NCBI GenBank assembly: GCA_037127315.1
Contig: JBBBDQ010001944.1
Coordinates: 1-64,000, forward strand
Source of the DNA: Ascarosepion bandense
Lineage: Eukaryota > Mollusca > Cephalopoda > Sepiida > Sepiidae
Direction of reading: 5' to 3'
DNA: 64,000 bases
A model generated the notes under the pieces. It ran no database searches and was not told the DNA's origin. It worked only from the letters and a program-made list of their open reading frames with translations. This document shows positions 41,480-51,930 of this stretch, in pieces. Positions within the stretch are counted from its first letter, which is position 1, and the number at the start of each line of letters is the position of its first letter. The position numbers and the translations under genes were made by a program.

Positions 41480-41520
41480 TCGCTACCCAGGTTTCTACCA
41501 TGAGTGGTATCTTCAGGCGA
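41480..41520 (-). ncRNA. Hammerhead ribozyme motif 2
   Basis: Minus strand, 41 nt. Stem I is TCGC with GCGA (4 bp, all Watson-Crick). The core CTGAAGA (CUGANGA) is followed by stem II TACCA-CTCA-TGGTA (5 bp), then GAAA. Stem III is AC with GT around CTGG, and the cleavage triplet is GTA. Every invariant position fits. Its stem II sequence differs completely from motif 1 yet pairs, so it is a separate family. Confidence 0.75.
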
Positions 41521-42082
41521 TTATTAATAACTCATTTTACCGTTTGACGTTTTTCTTTTTAAGAACGCTTTTGTAACATTGTTTTATTTGAACGTTCACG
41601 TGGCAGGGAATTTATGAACGCACAATGTTTAAATTAAAACGGATTATGACGTTTTCATCAATGGCTGAATGAACCTAAGAGGTATTTCTTAGTGTGGATG
41701 CATTTAGTCATAATTAAATAAAAATCATGTCTTTTTCAAAAGTAATTAATTCTTTGATTAAAGGGGGATAATTCGTTGTTTTAAAAAATTAAAATTACTT
41801 ACATTTTTATCTTTTCTTGTTTCTGTATTTTTATTCAAAAAGAAAAAAGCTTTTCGGCTCATCCTTATTAAGAATTATTTAATTTTTGTAGTAGTTTAAG
41901 CATGTATTCTTTCCTGTTAGATATCGGTATGATTTTCCTCTTCTCCGATTTCTATTTTAGATAATATATAATTTTAAAAAATCAAAAACAAATTCCAGAA
42001 ATTATTAAATACCGAAGTAAAGAAGATATAAAAAACATAAAACGTTATTATTAAAGGAGATAAATCCAGCAATATATACCAA
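41521..42082. other. AT-rich spacer
   Basis: No gene recognised. On the minus strand this is the sequence upstream of hammerhead motif 2. It may be the body of the element that carries it, but no tRNA-like head or coding frame was seen. Confidence 0.4.
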
Positions 42083-43076
42083 ATGAACCCAAAAATATAC
42101 AAAAAGGTCATAGAAGAGCTCAGTAAATCTTACAAAAAAGCCCCAGATTCATACATTGAAAACATCAATAAGGAGGCTAAAATCATCACAGACAAATTAA
42201 ATTTAAGTAATAAACTACAAATATTAACTGGCAAACAAGCTTTCCATACAGTGAAAGACTACAAGGATGACTTTACCAACAATCCATCATACAGACACAT
42301 TAATCCAACAAAAACAGACGTGAGCAAACTAAGCCATCAAATATTTAAAAATATTTGCGACTTGTTAAGAACAGCCACTCAAGCAAACCAGTGGAAAAAC
42401 AATAGTGATTGTATTTTCTGGTTCCAAAAAATTAAATGCAAAATTAAATACACATTCATCAAATATGAAATAAAAAAACTTTTACCCATCAATATGTGAG
42501 AAAAGTTTACGGGAAGCATTTAATTTTGCAAAAATGTACATAAAAATACCATCAGAGCATATTGACATAATATTACATTACCGAAAATGTATACTTTTCC
42601 ACAAAGGTATAGCATGGATCAAGAAATCCAACAACGGAGTATTCGATGTACTACAAGGATCGTATGATGGAGCAGAAATCTCAGAATTGATGGGAATAGA
42701 CCTTTTAAACAAAATAAACAAAATAATCCATATTGACAACCATGGATTATATAGAGATGACGGATTAATAATAGCACCAGACAACAAAAGAATAAATGAT
42801 AAAATAAGGAAACAGCTTTTCAAATTATTCAAAGAACTAGATTTTGATATTTTAGTGAACACAATTAATAAAATGGTACAATATTTAGATGTAGAACGTA
42901 ATTTACAAACTGCAAATGTCTCGCCATACATGAAAACAAACACTAAGTTATCATTCATAAATGCAAAGTCGAATCATCCAAATAGTATAATTAAACACAT
43001 TTACAAAGGAAATAACTCGTTTAAAAATAGAAATATTCAAAAGTTCTACATTATAATTGTATTGAACACTTTTTAA
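42083..43076 (+). pseudogene. Reverse transcriptase-like pseudogene (YRDD family)
   Basis: Two frames, 42083-42499 and about 42500-43076, form one broken protein. The first part (LTGKQAFHTVKDYKDDF, INPTKTDVSKLSHQI, NQWKNNSDCIFWFQ) and the second (FDVLQGSYDGAEISELMGIDLLNKI, GLYRDDGLI, LDVERNLQTANVSPY, NAKSNHPNSIIKHI) follow the order of a reverse transcriptase-like family that I recall from many cnidarian and mollusc genomes. YRDD would be the catalytic palm box. The preceding motif A position is degraded (KYEIKKLLPIN where family members have an F-D-I-x-x-F-Y-P-S pattern) and a stop follows, so it is not functional. It belongs to a mobile element, but its clade could not be fixed. Confidence 0.6.
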
Positions 43077-43135
43077 TACAAATCTGTACTGGTCTAACGC
43101 TATTATGACCAAAACCTAAGTATTAAACAATCAAT

Positions 43136-43138
<3 letters not shown>

Positions 43139-43180
<42 letters not shown>
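43139..43180. repeat. (TA)n microsatellite
   Basis: About 42 bp of TA, immediately before the left end of the candidate DNA transposon. TA-rich DNA may have been its insertion site. Confidence 0.95.
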
Positions 43181-43185
<5 letters not shown>

Positions 43186-46100
43186 GTAGGTTGGTTTTTC
43201 ACTTTTCTTAAAATATTAAAAGATCTCACTTACCAGAAGTTGTGTATGGACCTATTAAGTACTTATATAAAATATTAGATCAAATACTTCAACGATTTTT
43301 TGAGCGTTTGGGATCAAAGATCGCAGACAAAAATAAACTGAAAATCCCTCGTTTTTGCAAGATTTTAGTATTTAAATCAGGGAATGTCATTTTATTTTAT
43401 AAAAATGATATTACTTAAAAAAATGATGACTAATCTTCAAATTGAAAATCTGCACCCCCCTTTTCAGTATCTGGTTTAAAAGACTGCCTTTTAACATTAT
43501 GAATTAAGCAGTAATATTTGAATACCATAAATGATTTTTTTCTGTCATAAGTGAAAATATAGCAAACAAACAAACAAATATGGAAAAACAAACACTTAAT
43601 AGAGCTTAATATATAGAGTCAAATTGCTCCATATAAGACCCCTTAGACAAAAATGCTGGTCTCAATTTCTGACTCAAAACTTTGGCTGTAATATGTTGAT
43701 GCCTTGCTCCAAAACTATATGCAGTTTGCAAAGCTTCTGATGTTAACTTGACTGCCCGTTCCATGCCTTGGGAATGTGGGGGCAAATTTGCCAAGTCAAG
43801 CTTGGTTCCATTTGACAACGATTCCTGAAGTTCAGATTCAGAAAAATCTTCCGTCATTGGTGGTTCAAAAATGCCACATAATGACAAATTTATCAACTGT
43901 GTCCAGTGTGTGGCATTAAAATTAATGGTTGGTATTCTTTTTAACCATTTCTTGGTTGACTCCCCATTACTGAACGAATATAAAAATTTATTTATTGATA
44001 CTACTTTAATAATTATAGTGAAATTAGATAAATTTTTTAAAATGATTCTATAAATTGCAATAAATAATTGATTCATTGATAGATATATAAATAAATATTT
44101 ACTTACCTAATGGCCAAACCTCTTTTTAAAGCTTCTTCTCTTACTTCAACTTCATCAGATTTGACCATGGAATATAGGTTTTCAGACAGTAAACAAAATG
44201 TATTTCCTTGTATATTTCTTAAAGTGATGTTGGGTTTCATGAGGCTGCTTCTTCATCTTCTGGATCGTATTAGAAATGTGCACTTGCCGATTGTGAAACT
44301 TATTATTTCTTTTAATTTCAAACCAACAAGTGGCATGCACATTTAAAATAAAACTTATTAAACTGTGGAGTTTTGTTGTGAGCTTTTGTGGGTATGTGCC
44401 ATGACTCCATAAACGCATAAGCCTGATGGCCAAAGTTAACCGCCTTGCTTGGTTTAAAGAACCAATTTTCCAGGAGGCATATCTAGAATCAACCTTACCT
44501 CTAGAAATATCCCCTGTGTATTCATACAGGAGACTTTGGTCACGATTAAGACCATGTATTTCATCAATTTTCAAAATTGAATCCAGAGGACTGCTAATAG
44601 TAGAAAATGATATTTGTGATAAATTATGGCAATCATTTGAGCATAATTTCCCCATAGGACCACTGAATGCTGTAGGGTCTTTTGTGCAACCATCTATGTT
44701 TGTGAAAAGAGCTCTGAAAGGTAGTTCATTATGGTGCAAATAGTAACCAATTGCATGAAGATTTTTTTTTAATTTTTTTTCTCAAATTGCAACCATTCCA
44801 CCTTCACAGCCTGTGTTGGCATTAGTGTTGTCAACAAGGATAGCCTTGATAGTGTTCTCACGGTTAAATTCATGCAAAACATCCACCATTTGCTCTGCAT
44901 GAACAACACCTGTTGCACGACTATTAGGGAGAACTCTGTGTATCAGATATTGACTTTCATGTGGTGCCTCCTTTCTAAAAGTTAAATGCCGTTCTGGTTC
45001 CTTAGTATTTTTCATAGTTTTCTATCCATTTTCCTCCACAATTTCCTCATACAGCAATATGTCCTTATTCGTTCTCCCATCAACTGAAATACATATAAGA
45101 TTTTCCACACTTTCATCATGTTTTGTTGAGCAGTTGTTTTCACTTTAGACTTTGCCCTATCAACTTTGCATTTATCTATAATATCTTTCATATTAATATT
45201 TGGTATAAGAAGGCCCATTGCCTTCAAATCCAAGAGCAAGGCATTGACAAGGCTGGCTCTAAGATTAGAAGATATGTCCCTCCTGACAATCTTGTAAGCA
45301 TATCTTGGAAATTATAAGAGCCTTTTGGATTACTACTTGGCTGAAAATATTCTTCTTGTGGTTTTTACTTGGAGAAGATGAGTAGGAGAGGAAAAAACAT
45401 TAACCTGAACATTTTAAACTTTTTCTTAACCTCTTTCTTTCTCTTTTACTTTTTATAGCACTTTTACCAACAGGTCCAAGCTGGAAAGTGCCCTTAGGCC
45501 CTATTTTGCACCTCTGATCCTATTAGGTATTCACGATCCTGAAATACCTGAAAAAATATATGTACTATCAGAAATGAAATTCCACAAATATTTTAAAAAT
45601 AAATTTGATAAATTTTGATTAAATAAAAAGTAATGTTTACTTACCTTCAAGTAGAGTTACTTCCGAGATTAAATTTAAAAATATAAACAAATCAGAATAA
45701 TTATAAAAGTTGAATTGTTCATTAAAATAAGACTTAACTATTAAAAAAATACAAGAGATATTCGTGATAATTAAAAGCGTAAAAGAGTAAACAAAGTAAA
45801 AACAATCGTTTAGGAGGAGGTAATTCCAACAGGTGAATACCATAAAAATAACAATAAATAAAATGGCATACGTAAATAGTTATTTGTATTATTAAATTAA
45901 ATATCATAGTGTTTTTATTCCTTTTTAATTTTGATGTTTTAATTTAATTTCTAAAAAAAGGAATACTAAACTTAAAAATATCTATTATTAAGCGTATTGT
46001 ATTTTTTCTTTTTGTTAAAACTCGGGTTTTATTTAAACGACACATGTTTCCTGTGACATGTATCGCGATAAAAATCCAAATTGACTTCGTTTTTAAATTT

Positions 46101-46218
46101 AAATGCTCAAATAAATCCAAAGTTTAGAAGAAAAATATTTCTTGTGGTAACTCTTGACATTATTTTCCAACTTTCTTTAAGTGCGATTTTTGACAGTTAC
46201 AAAATCGACCTACCCTAA
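43181..46218 (-). mobile_element. Candidate DNA transposon, about 3.0 kb, with terminal inverted repeats
   Basis: Left end TTAGAGTAGGTTGGTTTT (43181-43198) and the reverse complement of the right end, TTAGGGTAGGTCGATTTT (46201-46218), agree at 15 of 18 positions. Between them lies an intron-containing broken gene on the minus strand. No clear target duplication is visible because the left flank is (TA)n. The superfamily was not recognised. Confidence 0.55.
43606..45345 (-). pseudogene. Broken multi-exon gene of the DNA transposon (transposase-like, unrecognised family)
   Basis: Minus strand, in order: ISSNLRASLVNALLLDLKAM; AILVDNTNANTGCEGGMVA (acidic D-x-T-N-x-N-T-G motif, possibly catalytic); NELPFRALFTNIDGCTKDPTAFSGPMGK; LNQARRLTLAIRLMRLW; LYSMVKSDEVEVREEALKRG; an intron; STKKWLKRIPTINFNATHW; LANLPPHSQGMERAVKLTSEAL; SQKLRPAFLSKGSY. 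The intron is well formed: donor AG/GTAAGT at about 44107 and acceptor TTCAG at about 43973, joining Ser codon halves in phase. Frameshifts near 44245, 44760 and 45012-45020 break the reading. The family is one I recall only as uncharacterised, multi-copy invertebrate proteins. A transposase role is inferred from the flanking inverted repeats. Confidence 0.55.
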
Positions 46219-46439
46219 AGGTGAAGAGATCCAATAGTTTTACAATTCCGAGTTCTCCAGCATTTTCTTATATAAACAACCCAGTTACACTTCTGCGATT
46301 TATGAATAACTCTTCAGCAATGAACTGAGTTGTTTCGAAGACTGGCGTGTTTATACGCCGCTTATATATAGCACGGTAAAATATCCCTTCTCCGATTCCA
46401 TGCGCCTATGCCTTAGGGTTAAAAACTCCAACTGATAGT
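46219..46439. other. Unassigned spacer
   Basis: No gene. GGCGTGTTTATACGCCGCTTATA near 46341 contains a short hairpin (GGCGT/ACGCC) and echoes the phrase near 37395 in opposite orientation. Confidence 0.35.
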
Positions 46440-46540
46440 AAATCGTTCGAGTTTCGATGCCGGCCAAAAGCAAGTGCATGTCTAGCATCTCTGATGAGCT
46501 GTGATATAGCGAAACAGGCTTGTATGTGGATGACGAATAT
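46440..46540 (+). repeat. tRNA-derived SINE with hammerhead-like tail
   Basis: A B-box-like GAGTTTCGATGCC at about 46450-46462, 30 nt of body, then a hammerhead-like segment, then (AT)n. The A-box part is degenerate. It has the same layout as the minus-strand SINE at 37226-37360. Confidence 0.55.
46491..46524 (+). ncRNA. Hammerhead-like motif 3 (weak stem I)
   Basis: CTGATGA at 46491-46497. Stem II GCTGT-GAT-ATAGC (5 bp, one G-U). GAAA at 46511-46514. Stem III ACA/TGT around GGCT, then A as the residue before cleavage. Compared with motif 1, a C has become T opposite G in stem II, which keeps the pair. Stem I is poor: only CATC (46486-46489) with GATG (46529-46532) around an internal loop. 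Probably a decayed copy. Confidence 0.55.
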
Positions 46541-46649
46541 ATATATATTTATTTAATATTCTATTATGCCTTATATTGTTTTTAAATTTCTTTTAGAGGC
46601 ACAGGTAGTGTAGAAACAAAACAGCTACTTTTGTTGTGTTATTATAACA

Positions 46650-46691
46650 TATTTATATTATATTATATTATATTATATTATATTATATTAC

Positions 46692-46739
<48 letters not shown>
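46650..46739. repeat. (TATAT)n and (TA)n microsatellite
   Basis: A TTATA pentamer array followed by about 45 bp of alternating TA. Confidence 0.95.
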
Positions 46740-46740
<1 letters not shown>

Positions 46741-46776
46741 CAAGAAATTAACGAAATGGTTTTTAAAAACCGACAA

Positions 46777-47009
46777 TTTGAAATGATTTGTTTGAACATT
46801 ATTTTTGATCGATACTCGTATTTAAGTAGATTCTCTGTTTATAATCAAGCAGTATATATATTCATTTCTACCGGCCTGAAAAAAAATTATCGTAAATAAT
46901 CAGGCCGGTAGAAATAAATATATATATATATACTGTTCGATTATACAAAGAATATATACTTAAATAGAAGTAACGATCAAAAATAATGTTCAGAATAACA
47001 TTTCAAATA
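46777..47009. repeat. Long inverted repeat (fold-back element)
   Basis: Arms of about 100 bp (46777-46880 and 46900-47009) are near reverse complements. Both contain AACATTATTTTTGATCG and CTACCGGCCTGA or their complements, around a spacer of about 20 bp. No coding capacity. It resembles a MITE or palindromic fold-back. Confidence 0.8.
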
Positions 47010-47010
47010 T

Positions 47011-47125
47011 CGTCATCCGCAGACAGATCATTAGTACGGTTAAACATCCGATTGCTTTTAACCCAGGATTGAAACTCGACCGAATTGGTGGCTGTGGGCG
47101 ATTCTACCTCTGAGTTATGGGCGGT
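47011..47125 (-). repeat. tRNA-derived SINE with deleted hammerhead tail
   Basis: On the minus strand: a tRNA-like head with a B box (GAGTTTCAATCC) and then CCGTA, CTAATGA, TCTGTC, TGCGG at 47039-47017. Compared with motif 1, stem II and GAAA are missing, while both sides of stem I are retained. Confidence 0.6.
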
Positions 47126-47158
47126 CGGTTGAAGGAGGCTGACCTTTAGCGTATGATA

Positions 47159-47323
47159 ACTGAGCAGTTTCATGCCGACTTTGAAGTTTCGTGAGGACAC
47201 CGTTATAATGCCTTCACCCATCGGAGCTGGTTATCTTGCAGAAAAAAAAACAGCCCCGATCTGTGAAGGCATCATAAAGGTGCCCTCACGAAACTGAGAA
47301 GTCGACATGAACCTGCTCATTCA
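47159..47323. repeat. Inverted repeat with 70-bp arms
   Basis: Arm 1 (47159-47231, GTTTCGTGAGGACACC... AATGCCTTCAC) and arm 2 (47254-47323, GTGAAGGCAT... GGTGCCCTCACGAAAC) are imperfect reverse complements around a 22-bp spacer. Non-coding. Confidence 0.75.
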
Positions 47324-47639
47324 TTTAAAATAAATTCTTTGCACAAAACAATATATAACTTTTAGGCATTTTCCGTGCGTTAATGATCTTTGCTTGCCAA
47401 TGAGAGTTGGTTTGCTTACGGTGAAGGTATTCTTTGATTACTTTTTTGTTTTTATCTTTCGTTTTATTTTCACTTTTCGAATTTTACAATGTGTTGATTG
47501 TTTTCTGCAAATAACTAAACTGCGTATTTCGCTATGGATTATTGCTACAAAATACGGTCAGGAGCTAGAAAGTCTTCACTTTCCTGTGTCGATAGAGTCT
47601 AAAAATTATCTCTGCATCCTTGTGAGTGACAAAATATTT
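47324..47639. other. Unassigned spacer
   Basis: AT-rich. No gene recognised. Confidence 0.5.
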
Positions 47640-47985
47640 TCCACCCTAAAACACCTTCCCCATAGACCAAACGTTGCACGTTTTTCACCTTTCTTTTGTT
47701 ATTTCCGTGGAAAGTGGTTCGACAAACTATTTTCTTTGTTTCATCAGTTTTAACATTTACGCCTAAGACCCGTCAATAAAAGCACTTTGTATATCGAACC
47801 AATATCATGAAAAGCACTTTGTATATCGAACCAATATCATCCTTTTCGGAAACAATTAGTGAAACTTAATTTCCACTCGAGCAGCTTCCTTCCACGAACC
47901 ACTGCTTTGAGGAACCGACTCCTAAAAGGATGTTTCCCTGATCACTGCAATCCTAACCTGTTCAAGTATACTGTCGATAGTTATC
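47640..47985 (+). pseudogene. Jockey-like LINE ORF2 3' end, decayed
   Basis: LKHLPHRPNVARFSPFFCYF, a gap, then in another frame SFLPRTTALRNRLLKGCFPD followed by HCNPNLFKYTVDSYL. This follows the C-terminal end of jockey-like ORF2 seen more clearly at 51437-51727 (LPHRRNVASLCLFSKYFHG; FFSRTSRLWNSLPYSCFPDG; LQEFKCNVNTHLL). A short duplicated phrase (AAAGCACTTTGTATATCG) lies in between. Truncated and frameshifted. Confidence 0.6.
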
Positions 47986-48073
47986 TTCTCTAGATATCTT
48001 TATAAACCTTACCTCACATTCTGTAACGCCTAACTCGATTAGATTTTGGGCCTTTTAAATGGCATGCGCACGA

Positions 48074-48825
48074 TACAGTGCTGATTGCGGACACGGAAAA
48101 GAAACTACAAGACCTCATACAGAGAGTAGCAGTGGAGAGTGACAAGAAGGGACTACAAATAGACTTTAAGAAAACTGAGTGCATGGTCATCAGCAAAAGA
48201 TACAACCCAAAATGCCAAATACAGGTGGGGGATAACAGAATCAAGCAAGTACAAAAATGTAAGTACCTTGGAAGTGTTCTAACAGAAGATGGAAAGTGCG
48301 ACACGGAGATCCGAAGGCGAATTGGCATGGCAAAGGACGCGTTCCAGAAGATGAGCAAAATAAACACACAGGAAAATCTCAATAGAAACGAAGAAAAGAG
48401 TGCTAGACTGCTATGTGATGTCATTTCTTCAATACGACAGTGAATGCTGGACAATATCATCGAAAATAAGGACAAAACTGGTGGCGGCCGAAATGTGGTT
48501 CTACAGAAGGATACTACGGATATCGTGGACTGAGCATGCAAGCAACGAGGAGGTGTTGGAAAGAATGGCAACAAAAAGGAAATTGATGCTGAGCATCAGG
48601 AAGAGACAACTGAAGTTCCTGGGACATGCAATGAGGAAAGAGAGCCTGGAGAACCTGATACTGACTGGTCAGATAGAAGGAAGGAGAGACAGAGGAAGGC
48701 AGCGGATAACATATTTGCAGGGTCTGATCAGGTGGATGACAGAACGGGGGTTGCCAGGAGCAACAGGCTCAAACATACTAAGAGCCACAAGGGATAAGGA
48801 GACGTGGAGAACCATGATCGCCTAG
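48074..48825 (+). pseudogene. RTE-like LINE ORF2, C-terminal part
   Basis: Two overlapping frames (48078-48443 and 48400-48825) give LIADTEKKLQDLIQRVAVES, KGLQIDFKKTECMVISKRY, KCKYLGSVLTEDGKCDTEIRR, then VMSFLQYDSECWTISSKIRT, MWFYRRILRISWTEHASNEE, RKRQLKFLGHAMRKESLENL, RITYLQGLIRWM and ATRDKETWRTMIA. This is the thumb and tail of an RTE-type endonuclease-reverse transcriptase, beginning right after the YADD box. A frameshift sits near 48410. The 5' part is missing. A related copy is at 63280-63971, and antisense pieces of the 5' part are at 50640-51230 and 52480-53190. Confidence 0.8.
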
Positions 48826-49183
48826 GTCCTGAAGGGACAGAGCATATTGAAGAAGAAGAATTTTTAACAGTAGCCAATTGACATTTCTAACGCTGGGAAA
48901 ATGAATTAATAATCAAGTAGCTTAATTTAGCAATTTAACGGCCTAAAATTGTGTGAACAAAATTTTCCGCTCACTCTGACGTATACCACTGAAAATCAAG
49001 AAGGAAGGGATTGTTAGTGTTCAGGAAATCTACCAACATGGACGACAGAAGAAAGACGAATAAAAGGAGATAAAAATAAATATAGAAATACAAATGTCAA
49101 TAAAACTGCAGAATAAAATTCAACACTAAAATATTCATAAAAGATAATACCATATGAAAGACCAATAAATTAAGCGGAATAAA

Positions 49184-49185
<2 letters not shown>
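48826..49185. other. LINE tail and AT-rich spacer
   Basis: GAAGAAGAAGAA just after the RTE-like fragment is a likely simple-repeat tail of that element. The rest is unassigned. Confidence 0.45.
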
Positions 49186-49228
<43 letters not shown>

Positions 49229-49357
49229 GCTTTCTCACAGTCTCTACATAAAAATAAGGCTCTCTCACTCTCTATATGTATATAACGTGCTCTCACAATG
49301 CATATATAACGCTCTGTCTATATCTATATATCACTCTCTCACTATATATATAACGCC

Positions 49358-49392
<35 letters not shown>

Positions 49393-49553
49393 ACGCTACA
49401 TATACATATATGACGGTCTCTCACTATATATATATATATATAGCATAATGATATATATATGTATATAGATATATACTCAAATAGTAGGAGTATTTTGAAT
49501 AATTATTAAGTAATTCATAGAGCTTTATATTCGATATCAACAGAATGCAGAAA

Positions 49554-49600
49554 GCACTAGACGGCCGTTTCGTCCTATATGTGGGATTCTTCAGCAGTGC
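49554..49600 (-). ncRNA. Hammerhead ribozyme motif 4
   Basis: Minus strand, 47 nt. Stem I is GCACTG with TAGTGC (6 pairs, last G-U). The core is CTGAAGA. Stem II is weak: TCC with GGA around 8 nt, with an A-C mismatch at the base where a G would give GTCC/GGAC. Then GAAA, stem III AC with GT around GGCC, and cleavage triplet GTC. Core positions are complete; stem II looks one substitution away from a good helix. Confidence 0.65.
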
Positions 49601-49680
49601 GCATCCACTACCAGGAATCGAAACCCGTCAATTTGGTTATTAAGCTGATGTCATACCAACTGTACCACGGGCCCTGGTGT
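49554..49680 (-). repeat. tRNA-derived SINE with hammerhead tail
   Basis: Minus strand: GGGCCCGTGGTACAGTTGG (A-box-like), a B box GGGTTTCGATTCC, a short body GGTAGTGGATGC, then hammerhead motif 4. It differs in head and tail sequence from the 37226-37360 family but has the same layout. Confidence 0.65.
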
Positions 49681-49694
49681 CGAAAGGTAACGAA

Positions 49695-49848
49695 TTAAGC
49701 TTGATGAATCGTGCGACTCCTCACAAATTCCGTAGTGGAACTCCTCCAAGTTCCTTTACCGGTAGGATAGTGCCTCCCCGAGCCACGACTTCTCCAAACA
49801 AGTTCCACCACGGAATTTGTGAGAAGCGGTGCGCTTGATCGAGCTTAA
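49695..49848. repeat. Fold-back element with 47-bp arms
   Basis: TTAAGCTTGAT...CTCACAAATTCCG...GGAAC (49695-49742) and its imperfect reverse complement (49802-49848) flank a 59-bp spacer. Non-coding. Confidence 0.75.
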
Positions 49849-49958
49849 CTCTCTCTCTCTATATATAACGCTATATATATAATGCGTTCTCTCTCACTAT
49901 ATATAACTCTCACTCTCTCTATGTATATATATAAAGCTATATATATATATATATAACC

Positions 49959-49999
<41 letters not shown>

Positions 50000-50089
50000 A
50001 CGCTCTCTCACTCTCTCTCGCTATATAAATAACGGTCTCTCTAAATGTATATATAACGCTATGTATATTTATATAACGCTATATTTATG

Positions 50090-50120
<31 letters not shown>

Positions 50121-50121
50121 C

Positions 50122-50160
<39 letters not shown>

Positions 50161-50230
50161 CGGTTTCTATTTATCTATCTATCTATCTATCTATATGCAT
50201 GTAACGCTATATATATATATATATATATAA

Positions 50231-50639
50231 GATCATGATCATGAAAATCATTGTTCAAGCGACAACTTTTAAAAAATCCATTTTGGTCGTACACTGCGAA
50301 CTTCTAAATAAGGAGAAACTAAATGAATAATCTATTTCATTTTGCTTTGATCAAAATCAGGAACACTTCCTCATTGTTCTGCTATTGTAGTGTTGCATCA
50401 AACTGTTATTACTTTTTGAAATGTACGTTGCCTGAGTTTACCTAACGGTCAAATATCGGTTGTTTTGTACAACATGTGTTGCATTTGACATGTTCAAGAG
50501 ATATATAGCAGTCTCTGTACTAACTTGGATAAATTCATAGATTGGAAAAATCACAGTTATGTCCCTTTCTTAAATGTCTATCTCTTCGTTCCTTTATTTT
50601 TTTTATATCTATCTACTTTACTTCGGTCTGGGTATATCT
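50231..50639. other. Unassigned spacer
   Basis: No gene or repeat recognised beyond AT-rich sequence. Confidence 0.45.
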
Positions 50640-51230
50640 GTCTCTATCTCTCCATATGCGGCCAGTTTTTGATGGCAGTAGAGGTAGTCCCATGCGACAG
50701 GTTCCACTGTATATCTACTGAGGTTTTCCGGAATGTCACTGCTGCTATAGATTTAATTTATTATTTGTGTAATCTTGTCTATTCCCAAATTGTCTATGGT
50801 TGTCAGCATCTTTATTGCAACCCCGCCTGGCCCTGCCGTTTTGTTTCTTTTCATTTAGACAGTGCGGCTCTCACTTCGGTTTTCGCCCCGTCGGTATTCA
50901 TGCATTGTCGGATGTTCTCATTCGATGTCGAAAGGGGTCTTCACTGTATTCATTCCATCGCTGAAGTACTTTTTCTTTCTCTAATATGAGCGTTCGCTTC
51001 TTGAATTTTATGCATCTTGTTGATAAGCATGTCTTTTGTGCATATTTCTCTTTTTACTCATTCTTTTTATTTCTACAAATTTTTCGTTGAGCCATTCTTC
51101 TTTTGCCTGCCTGTTTGTTCCTGATGTCAATTTCCTGTTTTCTGTATTCCGTTCCATTTCTTAGAACTGTTTTCTGTCTTTTTTGCATCATATGCATAGC
51201 TAAATCCACTGCTAAGAAGGTTGGGTTATT
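50640..51230 (-). pseudogene. RTE-like LINE ORF2 fragment, antisense (start of RT)
   Basis: Reading the minus strand gives, in scattered frames, YRKQEIDIRNKQA, then MKRNKTAGPGGVAIKMLTTI, NLGIDKITQINKIYSSSDIP and ENLSRYTVEPVAWD. This is the linker and the first RT motifs of an RTE-type ORF2 (family pattern K-x-x-x-K-A-x-G-P-D-G). Several stops and shifts. It continues the antisense endonuclease piece at 52480-53190, from which it is separated by inserted elements. Confidence 0.65.
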
Positions 51231-51239
51231 ATGTCGATC

Positions 51240-51930
51240 CAGGATGGTTTTTCCGCCTGAATCAATCCTGCATATATACAAGTCAACCATCCGTCCGTGC
51301 ATGGAGTACTGCTGTCATTTATGGTCAGGCGCCCCTGCCGTTCACCTCAGTGTTCTCGACAGGCTCTAAAGGAGATTCTGTAATGTGATAGGTACTGATC
51401 TGGTAGCTCGACTGCAGCCACTTCCCCACCGACGAAATGTGGCATCCCTTTGTCTGTTCTCTAAATACTTTCATGGCTTCTGCCCGGACGAACTTAAGTC
51501 ACTTGCCTCCACAACAGGTGTTTACTCGTGCAACCAGATTGGCAACTGGGTCCCACCCATTCACAGTTAGGTTAGCCAAATGCAGACGACAATTCTACTC
51601 CTGCAGCTTCTTCTCTCGCACTTCCCGCCTGTGGAACTCTCTCCCATATTCTTGCTTTCCTGATGGCTACAACCTCCAAGAATTTAAATGCAATGTCAAT
51701 ACTCATCTATTAACCACTGGACACTAGCTCTCTCCCCACCCCGTATATCCTTCCCTTTCCCTCCACCTACTTAACTGTCATCACACCTGCATTCTCATCT
51801 TTCTATTGCTCTTTTCTAACAGATCTGTACTCCTCACTCTCTTCTAATTAATATTTTTGCAGTTATGTAGCCCCCTGCACATCAGTGGCATTTCCGCCTT
51901 GCTTGGGGTGAAATGATTAAAAAAAATATC
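51240..51930 (+). pseudogene. Jockey-like LINE 3' end (5' truncated), inserted in the RTE-like copy
   Basis: SILHIYKSTIRPCMEYCCHLW, LQPLPHRRNVASLCLFSKYF, a frameshift near 51480, then SHPFTVRLAKCRRQFYSCSF, FFSRTSRLWNSLPYSCFPDG and YNLQEFKCNVNTHLL, ending in TGCTTGGGGTGAAATGATT and an A-rich tail. It is the C-terminal end of jockey-like ORF2 plus its short 3' UTR. It sits inside the antisense RTE-like element, so it is the younger of the two. Confidence 0.75.

Larger units (their letters stand above)
49186..50230. repeat. Complex (TA)n/(CT)n microsatellite field
   Basis: Alternating TA runs, CTCTCT runs and short phrases such as TATAACGCT repeat irregularly across about 1 kb. The field is interrupted at 49554-49848 by a SINE and a fold-back element. 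The longest TA run is at about 50092-50158. Confidence 0.9.

Noticed and set aside
49186..50230. CRISPR-like array from the regular short repeats
   Set aside because: Repeats are simple TA/CT tracts without constant repeat length or unique spacers, and the sequence is eukaryotic.
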